DNA from: Liolophura sinensis | Lineage: Eukaryota > Mollusca > Polyplacophora > Chitonida > Chitonidae | DNA: 64,000 nucleotides | Direction of reading: 5' to 3' | Assembly: GCF_032854445.1 (NCBI RefSeq) | Contig: NC_088295.1 | Span: 4,158,501-4,222,500 of the forward strand | Shown: positions 28,901 to 43,900 of the stretch, in pieces | How the letters are laid out: the number at the start of each line of letters is the position of its first letter | Position numbering within the stretch: position 1 is the stretch's first letter | Program-made: the position numbers and the translations under genes | The notes under the pieces: model-generated | What the model was told of the DNA's origin: nothing | Database searches by the model: none | What the model saw: the letters and a program-made list of their open reading frames with translations, nothing else

Positions 28901-31900
28901 CATAGACGGCGAGGAAATCTACAAATTAACTGTCCAAGGCCAGGTTTGAATCCAGTGAGACTGAGACTCTACAGATACCCACAAACATAGACGGCGAAGG
29001 AAATCTACAAATTAACTGTCCAAGGGCAGGTTTGAATCCAGTGAGACTGAGACTGTACAGATATCCACAAACATAGATGGTGAAGGAATCTACAAATTAA
29101 CTGTCCAAGGCCAGGTTTGAATCCAGTGAGACTGAGACTCTACAGATATCCACAAACATAGATGGCGAAGGAAATCTACAAATTAACTGTTCAAGGCCAG
29201 GTTTGAATCCAGTGAGACTGAGACTCTACAGATATCCACAAACATAGATGGCGAAGGAAATCTACAAATTAACTGTCCAAGGCCAGGTTTGAATCCAGTG
29301 AGACTGAGACCCTACAGATATCCACAAGCATAGACGGCGAGGAAATCTACAAATTAACTGTCCAAGGCCAGGTTTGAATCCAGTGAGACTGAGACCCTAC
29401 AGATACCCACAAACATAGATGGCGAAGGAAATCTACAAATTCACTGTCCAAGGCCAGGTTTGAATCCAGTGAGACTGAGACTCTACAGATATCCACAAAC
29501 ATAGATGGCGAAGGAAATCTACAAATTCACTGTCCAAGGCCAGGTTTGAATCCAGTGAGACTGAGACTCTACAGATATCCACAAACATAGACGGCGAGGA
29601 AATCTACAAATTCACTGTCCAAGGCCAGGTTTGAATCCAGTGAGACTGAGACTCTACAGATACACACAAACATAGACAGCGAGGGAAATCTACAAATTAA
29701 CTGTCCAAGGCCAGGTTTGAATCCAGTGAGACTGAGACTCTACAGATGCCCACAAACATAGACAACGATGGAAATCTACAAATTCACTGTCCAAGGCCAG
29801 GTTTGAATCCAGTGAGACTGAGACTCTACAGATACACACAAACATAGACAGCGAGGGAAATCTACAAATTAACTGTCCAAGGCCAGGTTTGAATCCAGTG
29901 AGACTGAGACTGTACAGATATCCACAAGCATAGGCGGCGAGGAAATCTACAAATTCACTGTCCAAGGCCAGGTTTGAATCCAGTGAGACTGAGACTCTAC
30001 GGATGCCAACAAACACAGACGGCGAAGGAATCTACAGGCTTGATTCCAGTACAACTGAGACTGTAAACATGCTATAAAATCAATCCTATCACCTAGCAAG
30101 GATTCTAGTTTTTGTTTATATTGTAATGAATATAGAGGAATATGAATCAATTTTCACTTCATTCACACTGAATGAAGGCCACGTGCCAAAATGAAACTAT
30201 TTTTGACGCTCTTCTGTTTCGGAGGTTCATATGGTATTAGGTAAGCGGGATTCATCGGGACCACATCCATTCTTGTGCTAACAAAATGTCTCTCTGCTGC
30301 CCAGGAGGCAAATGCACGTCATATCAGCATGTCTTTCACTATGGACTACAAGAGGAATGTGACAGGGATTAATGTCTGGCTTTCGATAGCTCAGACACCA
30401 CTTGTCCAACTTGACGTCTACGGTTTATGCGGGGTCGCGCTGTTGTTGTAGCTTTAAATCCACAGTCGGACAAGTTTTATAGCCTAGCATGAATTGCATG
30501 AAAAATAACAAACATTGTGGAGACTTGTCGCCAGAGTGCTGACAACCATCTACTTGCCAAAATGGTTCATATGGCCGCGAATTGGCGAGTGGCGACCACT
30601 TAGTTTTTCCCCTGGATGCCTCATTCTCTTTTGGGTCAAAGGCTACAGGAGTAGGTTCAGTGATATTCTTGGCCTAAGGGACCGTCCCCATAAATCGTTT
30701 GCTTTGGGTTCAGTTAAAACGAAAAAAATGAACGTATACTCAAACAATGGGTGTTGAGTTTGTTTGTTTTTGTCCTTGGAGCTGACTATTGGAAACAGCT
30801 GAAGAGGTAGCAGGCCGGGCGAAAGTAGTCCCGCTAACACAGCAGGGAATGTCGACTACAATGACGACACGCTTCACTGATCACAACTGTCAGGATATCG
30901 TCTAGTTGTACTTTGTTGACAATGCAGTAAATTAAATACCAAATTAGTATAAGAATCAGTTTTCGTTTCTTTTTAATTTAGCATTCTCATCTTTTAGTTA
31001 CTTGGTTGAACAAAATGTCATGTATCCAGTGAGTCAATTGTTATGTATATAGCATGATTTACAGGGAACTCTCCATCTGGCATGTCTCGAATTTCCCGAC
31101 CGCTTGTCTCCATAGCCTCTCTGACGTGAGGTCTGTATGTGGTTGGAACTTGGAGAGTTGCCATTTCATCAATGAACAATTACATGTGAATAAAGCTTTT
31201 GAACAACACCACAGGAGAAGCTAACCCTTTACTGGCCACATGTCTACCTTGGCAGGAGAATTATATCAAACTGACAGCTCAATCTCGAGAATGGGGAGGG
31301 TGAGGGTGAGGGTGAGGAGGCATCGGGAGGGCATCCATTGTTGGGAGAATTTATCAGTCTCTGGGTAGGATGGCGGGGTATGTGATGCCAGGAAAGGCTA
31401 TAAGCAGTGTGATAAAAAGTATAAACAGTTTGAGCGATTTGAAATACCCCAAAAGAACAAAGGCCTCATTTCCTGATTCCATGATTCTTTACCAGAACTC
31501 GCTTGAAACCTGTAGAGTGAAAGTGTGAGCATAGGCCTACCTGTCGTCCATCACACACCAATCACGCACATTTCAAGTGGCACCTGCATCCCTGTTAGGT
31601 GTGAGGATCTGGAAGGTATAGCTCAATTCCCGATACAACATGACTGCCTGTCCTAATAATGTCCGCAGTAAATTTAGAATTGCGAAGAATTGCATAATCC
31701 AAATGCTTATGTATATACGGACTAATTATTGTAAAGGTATGCTCGAAGATACGAATGATGCAACTTGATGTGGTGTAAATTCCATTTGTAGTAAATACCT
31801 TACCGCTTTTCCCATCCCTTGGAAGCCTCAATTCAAACTTGGATTGAAGTGAACTATCTTCTTGACAAACTTTTCAGTTGAACGATAGTGACACAAACTA

Positions 31901-34900
31901 TACAGTGTATATGGATTACATCAGACTGAGCAACAACTGGTACAGATATTCACAGAAATTATGAGCAGATAACAAACACAAAACAAAATGCATGATTAAA
32001 ATAATACTTGAGAATTCAGACAAAAACTAAAGTTGACAGCTTGTATTAAATCTGCAGCGATTTTTAAGCAGCTTTCCGTGATCATCTGTACACCTGCTGG
32101 TAGGTCTACTCGTGTTTGTGAATGAAGGTTTGCCTACCCAGCACACATGTACTTTACATACGGTGTAGGTCTGCATGACTTTCTGGTATAAATGTCCAAC
32201 CACACGTTTAGGCCTACATACTGGGCATTGGTGGATTTTGTTTTTATTGTTGAAACGCGTTGAAAGCTTCTTTACCAATTGCTGGTTTATACAATGATAC
32301 CTAAACGTACCGCTATGTAGTGGCTGACAGATACAGGAATTCCCTAGATTCCATTAAATCATGTAAAATCAATGAGCAAACTGTTTTTTGGAGAACAAAA
32401 AAACAATTAACGAATGCAAACAATCTGTACAGACGGTCCCTAAAGGAACACAGTCTATAATAAATGTTTCTGGAATTATAAAACCCTGCTAAATGATTGA
32501 CCTGTTGATATTTGCGGAGCTCAGCCTGTATGGGGACATCAATCTTGTAGTCTTCCAGTTTGGAGCTGTCCAGCAGCTGTTCTAAGAATTTCCTCTCTTC
32601 ATCCTTCCTCTTCACCAGCGAGTTGTCCATTTCTGGTGGGTCAGGAATGCCAGCCTACAAGATACAAGTCTACCATGTGATTTCCAATGACCACACTCCT
32701 ACACTCACACACTGGGGGAGTCAATGAAAACAATCCATGTATTATCATACATCGCTTATTACAAGGCCGTCACCAACAATGTTTTCTAAGATAACCTGGA
32801 CAAACGTAGACAACAAATTTTTACTGGCTTTTTGACGGATGTTAAATTTTGTGCCTTTTAAATCTGTCTTTTTCATTACTTAGGATGAAGAAAAAATACC
32901 TTTTCTACCCACCTGCTGCACGTTTCTCAGGTTAGCCCACTCTCCACAGCCTGCACACAATCCTCTTCACTTCACAGTGAAGAGAAATCTCAGCTCAAGT
33001 GGCATGACATGTATGAGGGAAGTCACCTCAAGTGGCATGACATGTATGAGGGAGTCACCTCAAGTGGCATGACATGTATGAGGGAAGTCACCTCAAATGG
33101 CATGACATGAATGAGGGAAGTCACCTCTAGTGGCACGACATATGAGGGAAGTCACCTCAAGTGGCATGACATGTATGAGGGAAGTCACCTCAAGTGGCAT
33201 GACATATATGAGGGAAGTCATCTCACGTGGCATGACATGTATGAAGGTACTCACCTCTAGTGGCATGACATGTATGAAGGTACTCACCTCAATGGCATGA
33301 CATGTATGAGGGAAGTCATCTCACGTGGCATGACATGTATGAAGGTACTCACCTCTAGTGACATGACATGTATGAGGGAAGTCATCTCACGTGGCATGTA
33401 TGAAGGTACTCACCTCTAGTGGCATGACATGTATGAAGGTACTCACCTCTAGTGGCATGACATGTATGAAGGTACTCACCTCAAGTGGCATGACATGTAT
33501 GAAGGTACTCACCTCTAGTGGCATGAAATGTCAGAGGGAAGTCACCTCAAATGGCAAGACATGTAAGAAGGTACTCACCTCTAGTGGCATGACATGTATG
33601 AGGGAAGTCACCTCAAATGGCTTGACATGTATGAAGGTACTCACCTCTAGTGGCATGACATGTATGAGGGAAGTCACCTCTAGTGGCATGACATGTATGA
33701 GGGTACTCACCTCTAGTGGCATGACATGTATGAGGGTACTCACCTCTAGTGGCATGACATGTATGAGGGAAGTCATCTCACGTGGCATGACATGTATGAA
33801 GGTACTCACCTCTAGTGGCATGACATGTATGAAGGTACTCACCTCTAGTGGCATGACTTATGAAGGAAGTCATCTCACGTGGCATGACATGTATGAGGGA
33901 AGTCATCTCACGTGGCATGACATGTAAGAAGGTACTCACCTCTAGTGGCATGACATGTATGAAGGTACTCACCTCTAGTGGCATAAGGCGAATAAGAGAA
34001 GCGAAGCAGTTGGAGGCCATGAGTCTGACAGCATCGTTCTGGTCGCTCATCCTGCCCAGCACTGGCACCACCAGCAGCACCATGTAGGGCACCAGCTCCA
34101 GCCCAAGTTGCTCCAGGAGGTCTGACAAAGGCTCAGGACAATAATAGTGATGTCAGGTGTGGAGCAATAAGAGTGAGACAAAGTATGCAGGACATATGCA
34201 TTTAAATGCATTATATAACTTTAAATGCATTAGTAAATCTGCCTTTGGACAATTTCTCAAGCACTTCAACTCTCGCATTTTTTAAGACACTTCCGCACAC
34301 ATACAGCATACATGTAGCCCTTTGCACTCAGCCATTTTCAGCTTCATAGCTATAGCGGTTTTGTGTCACGCAACCTCCAAGTATGGGGGAAAATTGCACT
34401 TTTTCGGACTTTCGTGGGAATTCACGAAAAAAATGTGCATCAGAGAAAAGTAAAAAGACCAGATTCGTGATCAGAACATAAAGCTACGCCAAGCAACGTA
34501 GTTAGAATATTTAAATTCAGAAACTTTTAATCACGAGGCAAATTCGGTAAGCTGGGATTGAACTTTGGTATGACTGACTGGAGTGAGCGATAAAAGCTCG
34601 CTGCAATCTGCCTAATGTAAATTTCCCCACGGCAATCATCTTCTCCGTTCAAGTGACAACCGGGAGATGGTTAGCGTTTAAATCCTTCTATAATTGGGCC
34701 AAGTTGGGGAAAATTTGGCCAGCATCTCCCTTACTACCTACTATATTATATGTTTAACTAAGTCCGGAAGGCAGTGGAAATTTTCACTTGAAATTTCCAT
34801 ACACAGTTTCTTTACACTTATATCTTTTACATGAGAGCATAAGTTATTGGTCGAAAATCAATACATAACCAGATACACGGCTTTGATATTTTCTGTGCAG

Positions 34901-37900
34901 CCTTACACTTGAATTTGCATTCCCACGAATGGATCAGCAAGCTTGATGATGCCGCACTATGCCCAATGAGAACAGCGATCACTTCTCAGACATGCTTTTT
35001 GTAAGAAATAACGCAAAAAAACACATGGCCAATGTAACAGAAAGTTCATACTTCCACATGTGAATTCACGACTTGCCATGCACAGACTGACTGCTCTGCT
35101 TATAGCTCGGCCGTTGTCAGATAACGCAAAACCCAGACCACAGCACATGTACATATCTGTCAATCACCGTGGCCTGGTTGGCGTCTAGTATAGAAGACAA
35201 GGTTTGCGCAAAGCAAAGCTGACTTTTAGAAATACATGCACAACATACACTGGGTGAGCCAATCTGCAGTGCAAACTAGATAAAGAGAACATACACATGG
35301 TGCATATTCTTCGTAGCTATCTACACACTATATAGCATAAATCTGCCTTGGACAGTATTTAAAAGCATGCATGTTCTGTGTTTTTTGACACAGGTCAACG
35401 ATTTTCACCATACATACAGTACTTGTATAGTAATGAACAGTTACTTCCAAAGTCTATGTTAAATGCACAGGCTTACATTTCTATTCTGAACATATTAAAC
35501 ATTTCTAGCGAGAAAACTATTGATCGTAGCTCAAATAGGATGGCATACTACAGAAAGAGCATGTCTTGGACTACAATTTAGGGCAAATCTCACATTCGTA
35601 GCACCCATAGTTCTCCATTTACAGGTCACTGAAATTACATAACTAAATTTTAGTTTTCTGACTATATCTCAAGAAGTTACAAAGATAGGCAAAAAATAAA
35701 AGGAAATCAGCGGCTTGAAATACACTAGAATATGTTAAAAAAAAATTGAAATTTCAAAACTACTCGTGACGTCACAATTTTGACTAATGCCGGACTCCCA
35801 CAGTTTTTACCGGAAGTCACAATGTTCTTAAACTTATTGTAACTATCAAAGATCTACCTACATTTCAAATTCAGACCAATTGGTTCAGTGTTTCTTGAGA
35901 AGAAGCTGTTTAAATAATTTCATATAAAATGCAATATGGCCATCATGTTACGTGACCCATCATCACCAAAAGTTACGGTGCACAAGTTTAGGCCTAGGCC
36001 TATCATGTGGTAAAATTTCAGCTTTCTAGCTCTTACCAATTTTTCCACAACTCAGTGACAAAATCGTGAGGGATAATAATAACCATAATAATAATAATGA
36101 GAATCCGAACAATTACAATAGGTCTTCTAGCCAGAGACTTCAACCCCTAATAACTGTTATTTATGGGTTACGTTTTACATGTGCCTCACACCAGGACTGA
36201 ACAACTTGGAAAAGGATACTGGCAATGGCCTCCACAGCACCCTGTCTCTTCACATCAGCATCTGAAGCACCCAACAAGGGTACGACATGCTCTACAACTG
36301 TTTGCATCACCTCCAGGGTGCGCAGCTGAGACAGCGCCGCCAGAGCGCGTGCAGCCATGTGACGCACAGCCGTGTACGGGTTATGTAGACACTGTACCAT
36401 CACAGGTAACAGAGCACACACCTGTAAAGTCAATCATCACAATAATGGCACAGACAGATCTCACAGCAGAATACAGATGCACAGTAAACATTTCCAACAG
36501 TCACCCCTACATGTACATTCTACAGTGAATCACACAGAATAACCGAATCAGCAGCATAGAGGACAGTTAATGTTTCCTACTCCTGAAATCAAAGAGTAGA
36601 ATATAGGAGGATGGGTAACATTTCATACGCCCCTGTCATTCAGTACAATACAGGGGCACTGGTAACATTTCACACACCTTATAATACAAGAGAATAGGCA
36701 ACATTTTACACAGCTGAAGTGGATCAGTAGAGTACAGGAGAACAGGCAACTTTTCATACATGTACACCTGAAGGCAATCAGTAGAATAGAGCACATCTCA
36801 CATATTGAGAACTCACCTGAGTAAGAACGTCTTGGTGTAGGGCTGAGCTCATGGACTCAATTAACTGGAAACTCTGCAGGATTTCCTGAGCCAGTTTCTC
36901 TGCTTCTGGTCCCTCTTCAAACCCTAACAAAGCAGCAATCAGCCATACTGTGTCAGTGCTTCATACCTAAATACCTAAACACTCAGCACTATTGTGTCAG
37001 TGCTTCACACCTAAATACCTAAACACTCAGCCATATTGTGTCAGTGCTTCATACCTAATTACCTAAACACTCACCACTATTGTCAGTGCTTCATACCTAA
37101 ATACCTAAACACTCATCACTATTGTGTCAGTGCTTCATACCTAAATACTCATCACTATTGTGTCAGTGTTTCATACCTAAATACCTAAACACTCATCAGC
37201 ATTGTCAGTGCTCCACACCTAAATACCTAAACACTCAGCCATACTGTGTCAGTGCTTCATACCTAAATACCTAAACACTCAGCACTATTGTATCAGTGCT
37301 TCATACCTAAACACTCATCACTACTGTGTCAGTGCTTCATACCTAAATACCTAAACACTCATCACTATTGTGTCAGTGCTTCATACATAAATACCTAAAC
37401 ACTCATCACTACTGTGTCAGTGCTTCACACCTAAATACCTAAACACTCATCACTATTGTGTCAGTGCTTCATACCTAAATACCTAAAAAACTCATCAGCA
37501 TTGTCAGTGCTTCACACCTAAATACCTAAACACTCATCACTATTGTGTCAGTGCTTCATACCTAAATACTCATCACTATTGTGTCAGTGTTTCATACCTA
37601 AATACCTAAACACTCATCAGCATTGTCAGTGCTTCATACCTAAATACCTAAACACTCAGCCATACTGTGTCAGTGCTTCATACCTAAATACCTAAACACT
37701 CAGCACTATTGTGTCAGTGCTTCATACCTAAATACCTAAACACTCATCAGCATTGTCAGTGCTTCACACCTAAATACCTAAACACTCAGCCATACTGTGT
37801 CAGCGCTTCATACCTAAATACCTAAACACTCATCACTATTGTATCAGTGCTTCACATCTAAATACCTAAACACTCAGCCATATTGTGTCAGTGCTTCATA

Positions 37901-40900
37901 CCTAAATACCTAAACACTCATCACTATTGTCAGTGCCTCATACCTAAATACCTAAACACTCATCACTATTGTGTCAGTGTTTCATACCTAAATACTCATC
38001 ACTATTGTGTCAGTGCTTCATATCTAAATACCTAAACACTCAGCCATACTGTGTCAGTGCTTCATACCTAAATACCTAAACACTCAGCACTATTGTGTCA
38101 GTGCTTCATACCTAAATACCTAAACACTCATCAGCATTGTCAGTGCTTCACACCTAAATACCTAAACACTCAGCCATACTGTGTCAGCGCTTCATACCTA
38201 AATACCTAAACACTCATCACTACTGTATCAGTGCTTCACATCTAAATACCTAAACACTCAGCCAGTGCTTCATACCTAATACCTAAACACTCATCAGCAT
38301 TGTCAGTGCTTCACGCCTAAATACCTAAACACTCAGCCATACTGTGTCAGTGCTTCACATCTAAATACCTAAATACTCATCACTATTGTGTCAGTGCTTC
38401 ATATCTAAATACCTAAACACTCAGCCATACTGTGTCAGTGCTTCATACCTAAATACCTAAACACTCAGCACTATTGTGTCAGTGCTTCATACCTAAACAC
38501 TCATCACTACTGTGTCAGTGCTTCATACCTAAATATCTAAACACTCATCACTATTGTGTCAGTGCTTCATACCTAAATACCTAAACACTCAGCACTATTG
38601 TGTCAGTGCTTCACACCTAAATACCTAAACACTCAGCCATATTGTGTCAGTGCTTCATACCTAATACCTAAACACTCATCAGCATTGTCAGTGCTTCACG
38701 CCTAAATACCTAAACACTCAGCCATACTGTGTCAGTGCTTCATACCTAAATACCTAAACACTCATCACTATTTGTTTGTCCAGTGCTTCATACCTAAATA
38801 CTCAATCAGCATTGTCAGTGCTTCATACCTAAATACCTAAACACTCAGCCATACTGTGTCCAGTGCTTCATACCTAAATACCTAAACACTCAGCACTATT
38901 GTGTCAGTGCTTCATACCTAAACACTCATCACTACTGTGTCAGTGCTTCATACCTAAATACCTAATCACTCATCACTATTGTGTCCAGTGCTTCACACCT
39001 AAATACCTAAACACTCATCACTATTGTGTCAGTGCTTCACACCTAAATACCTAACCACTCAGCATTATTGTGTCACTGTTTCACACCTGAATACCTAAAC
39101 ACTCATCACTATTGTGTCAGTGGCTTATACCTGAATACCTAAAAACTCATCGGCATTGTGTCAGCGCCTTATACCTGAATACCTAAACACTTATCGGTAT
39201 TGTTTCAGAGCCTTACACCTGAATACCTAAACACTCATCAGTGTTGTGTCAGCACTTCACACCTGAATACCTAAACACTCATCAGAAGTGTGCCAGTGGC
39301 TGATACATGAATACACTGTACCAAAACGCTCAATAAAATTGTGCCACTGGTTTATAACTGAACACTCAGCAGTATTGTGTCAGCACTTCACACCTGAATA
39401 CCTAAACACTCAACAGTATTGCGTCAATGTTTGTACCACAATGACACTAGCAACATATCACCATTACACCAGTCTGTCACAGTGTTGTCCAGGTCTCCTC
39501 ACCTTTAGCCTAGATCTGCATCAGTCGTCCAGTCAGAGTATGCCACAATGCCGTCCAGGTCTCCTCACCTTTAGCCTGGATCTGCGTCAGTCGTCCAGTC
39601 AGAGTATACCACAATGCCGTCCAGGTCTCCACACCCTTAGCCTAGATCTGCGTCAGTCGTCCAGTCAGAGTATGCCACAATGCCGTCCAGGTCTCCTCAC
39701 CTTTAGCCTGGATCTGCGTCAGTCGTCCAGTCAGAGTATGCCACAATGCCGTCCAGGTCTCCTCACCTTTAGCCTGGATCTGCGTCAGTTGTCCAGTCAG
39801 AGTATGCCACAATGCTGTCCAGGTCTCCACACCTTTAGCCTAGATCTGCGTCAGTTGTCCAGTCAGAGTATGCCACAATGCCGTCCAGGTCTCCACACCT
39901 TTAGCCTAGATCTGTGTCAGTCGTCCAGTCAGAGTATGCCACAATGCCGTCCAGGTCTCCACACCTTTAGCCTAGATCTGCGTCAGTCGTCCAGTCAGAG
40001 TATGCCACAATGCTGTCCAGGTCTCCTCAACTTTAGCCTAGATCTGCGTCAGTTGTCCAGTCAGAGTATGCCACAATGCCGTCCGGGTCTCCACACCTTT
40101 AGCCTAGATCTGTGTCAGTCGTCCAGTCAGAGTATGCCACAATGCCGTCCGGGTCTCCACACCTTTAGCCTAGATCTGCGTCAGTCATCCAGTCAGAGTA
40201 TGCCACAATGCTGTCCAGGTCTCCTCAACTTTAGCCTGGATCTGCGTCAGTCGTCCAGTCAGAGTATGCCACAATGCCGTCCAGGTCTCCACACCTTTAG
40301 CCTAGATCTGCGTCAGTCGTCCAGTCAAAGTATGCCACAATGCTGTCCAGGTCTCCTCACCTTTAGCCTAGATCTGCGTCAGTCGTCCAGTCAGAGTATG
40401 CCACAACGCCGTCCAGGTCTCCTCACCTTTAGCCTGGATCTGCGTCAGTCGTCCAGTCAGAGTATGCCACAATGCCGTCCAGGTCTCCTCACCTTTAGCC
40501 TGGATCTGGGTCAGTCGTCCAGTCAGAGTATGCCACAATGCCGTCCAGGTCTCCACACCTTTAGCCTAGATCTACGTCAGTTGTCCAGTCAGAGTATGCC
40601 ACAATGCCGTCCAGGTCTCCACACCTTTAGCCTAGATCTGCGTCAGTTGTCCGGTCAGAGTTTGCCATGGTGTTGTCCAGGTCTACTGACTTAAGCCTGA
40701 ATGTGTGTCAGTGGCCCAGTCAGTTTGCCACGGTGTTGTCCAGGTCTACTCACCTTTAGCCTGGATCTGTGTCAGTGGTCCGGTCAGAGTTTGCCATGGT
40801 GTTGTTCAGGTCTACTCACCTTTAGCCTGGATCTGTGTCAGTGGGCCAGTCAGAGCTTGCCACGGTGTTGTCCAGGTCTACTCACCTTTAGTCCGGATCT

Positions 40901-43900
40901 GTGTCAGTGGGCCAGTCAGTTTGCCACTGTGTTGTCCAGGTCTACTCACCTTTTGTCTGGATCTGTGTCAGTGGGCCAGTTAGAGTTTGCCACAATGTTG
41001 GCAAATCCTGAGGAAGACTCTCAGCAAAACAGCTTGTGATAGTCATAAGAGCAAACTCTGCTCCCCTCCTCTGATTGGCCAGAAGCTGTGCGCTCTGCAA
41101 AAAAAGAAACCATGAACATTGTAGGGCAATAATACAAGTGTTAGTCTCCAGGGCCATATCTCAATACAAGTGTTCGTCATCAGGGCCATATCTAAATACA
41201 AGTGTTAGTCACCGGGCCATATCTCAATACAAGTGTTAGTCACCAGGCCATATCTCAATACAAGTGTTTGTCATCAGGGCCATATCTCAATACAAGTTTT
41301 AGTCACCAGGCCATATCTCAATACAAGTTTAGGCTCCAGGGCCATATTTCAATACAAATGTTAGGCACCAGGGCCATATCTAGAAACAAATGAAGGACAC
41401 TGATGACCCTGCAAAAATACATTTTTTCAATAAAATGCAACTCAAAATGATACTTTTGAGAGCTTTACATGTATGTGTATGAAAGAATTTGTGTGAAAAC
41501 CGAACTTTTTATTGGCGGAACAGTTTGAGGGCCCAAAAGTTTTCCAGCACTAAAAAGGCTGTATATATATGGCCCTGGGCATAGCCTCAAGCAGAAGTTA
41601 CATACAAACCAGGCAGGCTAATGTTTTACCACATTGATGTTGTAACACATTGATGTTTTACCACTAGTAATGTACAGAATACTGATGTTATACAACACAA
41701 AAGATTAAATTATTCATTTGATTGGTGTTTTACGCCGTACTCAGGAATATTTCACTTATACGCCGGCGTACTATTATGGTACGAGCATCCCGGGATAAAC
41801 CCAAGGGCCAGGTTGCTGGCACGTAGGACCGGAGGGGAAGCCAGCATGAGACAACATAAAAGTGTCAACATCACAATAACGCACACAATCATATTGTCTA
41901 TATACAGACTATACTGAGAACAAAATGTATTTTTTAAAATTTAAAATGATGCAATGCTAAATATCAACCACTACTTTGACGACAGACAGCCTGTATCCGA
42001 AAATAATGAAGAGTCTGCCATGAATGTACAAGCAGCAAGCTGTTCAGCACAGCCACACCTTCTGGCCGACCCCAATGTATTGTACATGACCTGCTGTACA
42101 CTGACCTCTGTCTCCTCCACACTTGTTGGTACTTCTACTCCTGCCTGGGCTTGCGCACTAAGGCCTCGCTTCAGCCAACCCCTCCTCCGCCCTCCCTCGC
42201 TACCCTACAGCACAGAGAAGCACTACAAGATCAAAGTTCACTTCATACTTGATCATAGGTCTTTTTGGCATGACTGAAAAAACACATCTGCTATCTGAAA
42301 TAACATGATCTGCTCATATGAAGTCATAGGGCATACTATACTTCAAAAGCCAGTTCTTGCACACATTACAAGTACACATGTAAGCATAGTTCATCAGTTA
42401 CACTTGAAGTTCATCAGTTACACTTGCAGTTCATCAGTTACACTTGCAGTTCATCGGTGTATCCATGAACACAGAGGACCCTGTAAAGGACTGCGTGTAC
42501 AATGCATGCTGTTGACTCCACGTCTCTACATTAGAGAGCTTGGATACCTCAGAATTTCACAACCATATCTAATATACATAACCTAAGTGTACAAAGGTGT
42601 TCAGTGTAACTGCATTACCTTTTGCAGGTTAAGAAGAGTGAGTATCCCGCTGGTAGTTGTGCAGTCAACTTCTGGAGGTATATCTGTGGAGAACAATCCA
42701 GTATGTTTCACCTGACAAGCTAGTCATACACAACATAAACAGGAGAAACCATTATTGACAAGAAATGTTCTGTATGGCCAGCAAATAGCAATGCATTTTC
42801 AGTGCCAAAGCATAGTTTGTCTATTTATTTACTTATTCTTTTATTTATCTAACTCACACTTTATGATACTCTCTTGATATTTTACTGAAAAAGATTTCAG
42901 AATGGAAAAAGGTACAGGCATACATTTTCATACATAAGATATCAACCTCAGTGTGTGAAGCAAGTGGATCAGGTGTTACAAATCAGTCTCATCAGGCGCC
43001 TGGCGTATCATCAATGGCAACATAGAGTTGCGAGAGTTTTGTAGGACAGGCCCCTGGAAAGTAAAGGTGTACTTCCCAGGTAGCACAACTCATAGTCTTT
43101 CTTTCTTTGAAACCCAGAACCCACCTGTTGTTGAAATACTTGGAGATCTCTGGACAGGTGGGGTCACTTTTGGATCACAGCAAAGAAAACTGCACAGGTT
43201 TTTTATAATTTTGGAATTTGGGCTTGGGTTTCTTTGAGAACATTTCTGTAACAAGAGAGATAAACTCTTCCCCGCTCGATTCTGCAAGAAAATAACAATT
43301 CCATGATTTCTCTTCAGTGTTAACTGAACAATAACTTAACAATGGCTTCAATATGTCGTGATTTCAACAAAATATCTTTATTTACCAAACACACTTGCAC
43401 ATGACAACCACATTTATTTATTTTTTTGCCTGGTGTTTTATGGCGTACTCAAGAATATTTCACTTATACGATGGCAGCCATCATTATGGTGGGACGAAAC
43501 TGGGCAAACCCCTTGAGACACTCACAACCATCCTCTGGTTGCTAAAGAGGAAGCCAGCATGAGCAGGACTTGAACTCACAGCGACTGCACTGGTGAGAGG
43601 CTCCTTCGGCATTGTGCTGAGCTGGCATGCTAACCACCTCAGCCACAGAGGCCTCCACCTGTCGCATGGATGCAAATACATTCACATACCCTTCCATGCA
43701 CTTAATAGACCAAGGTATTGTTAACAATACAGCACAGGTTTAATATCAAAGCACATTTTCTTATCACGGCACCTGTTAAAACCAAAACGGAGACTGCCTA
43801 TCTGAAATGCACTACCCGATGTACTTGTATGCACTTCTACATCGAGACAAAAACTGCAGGCAATGACACTTGGCACAAAATATGTTTCGTCCATGGCTAA

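Noticed and set aside
30515-30757. Plus-strand 80-codon open frame in intron 26
   Set aside because: No recognisable domain and no splice or expression signal; likely chance.
39288-40694. 468-codon plus-strand open frame of repeated [18 protein letters not shown] type
   Set aside because: Antisense reading of the 66-nt donor-copy array; 66 is a multiple of three, so frames stay open by chance.
42820-42895. Possible type A SINE tail (TTTATTTATCTAACTCACAC)
   Set aside because: Too degenerate to separate from AT-rich chance similarity.
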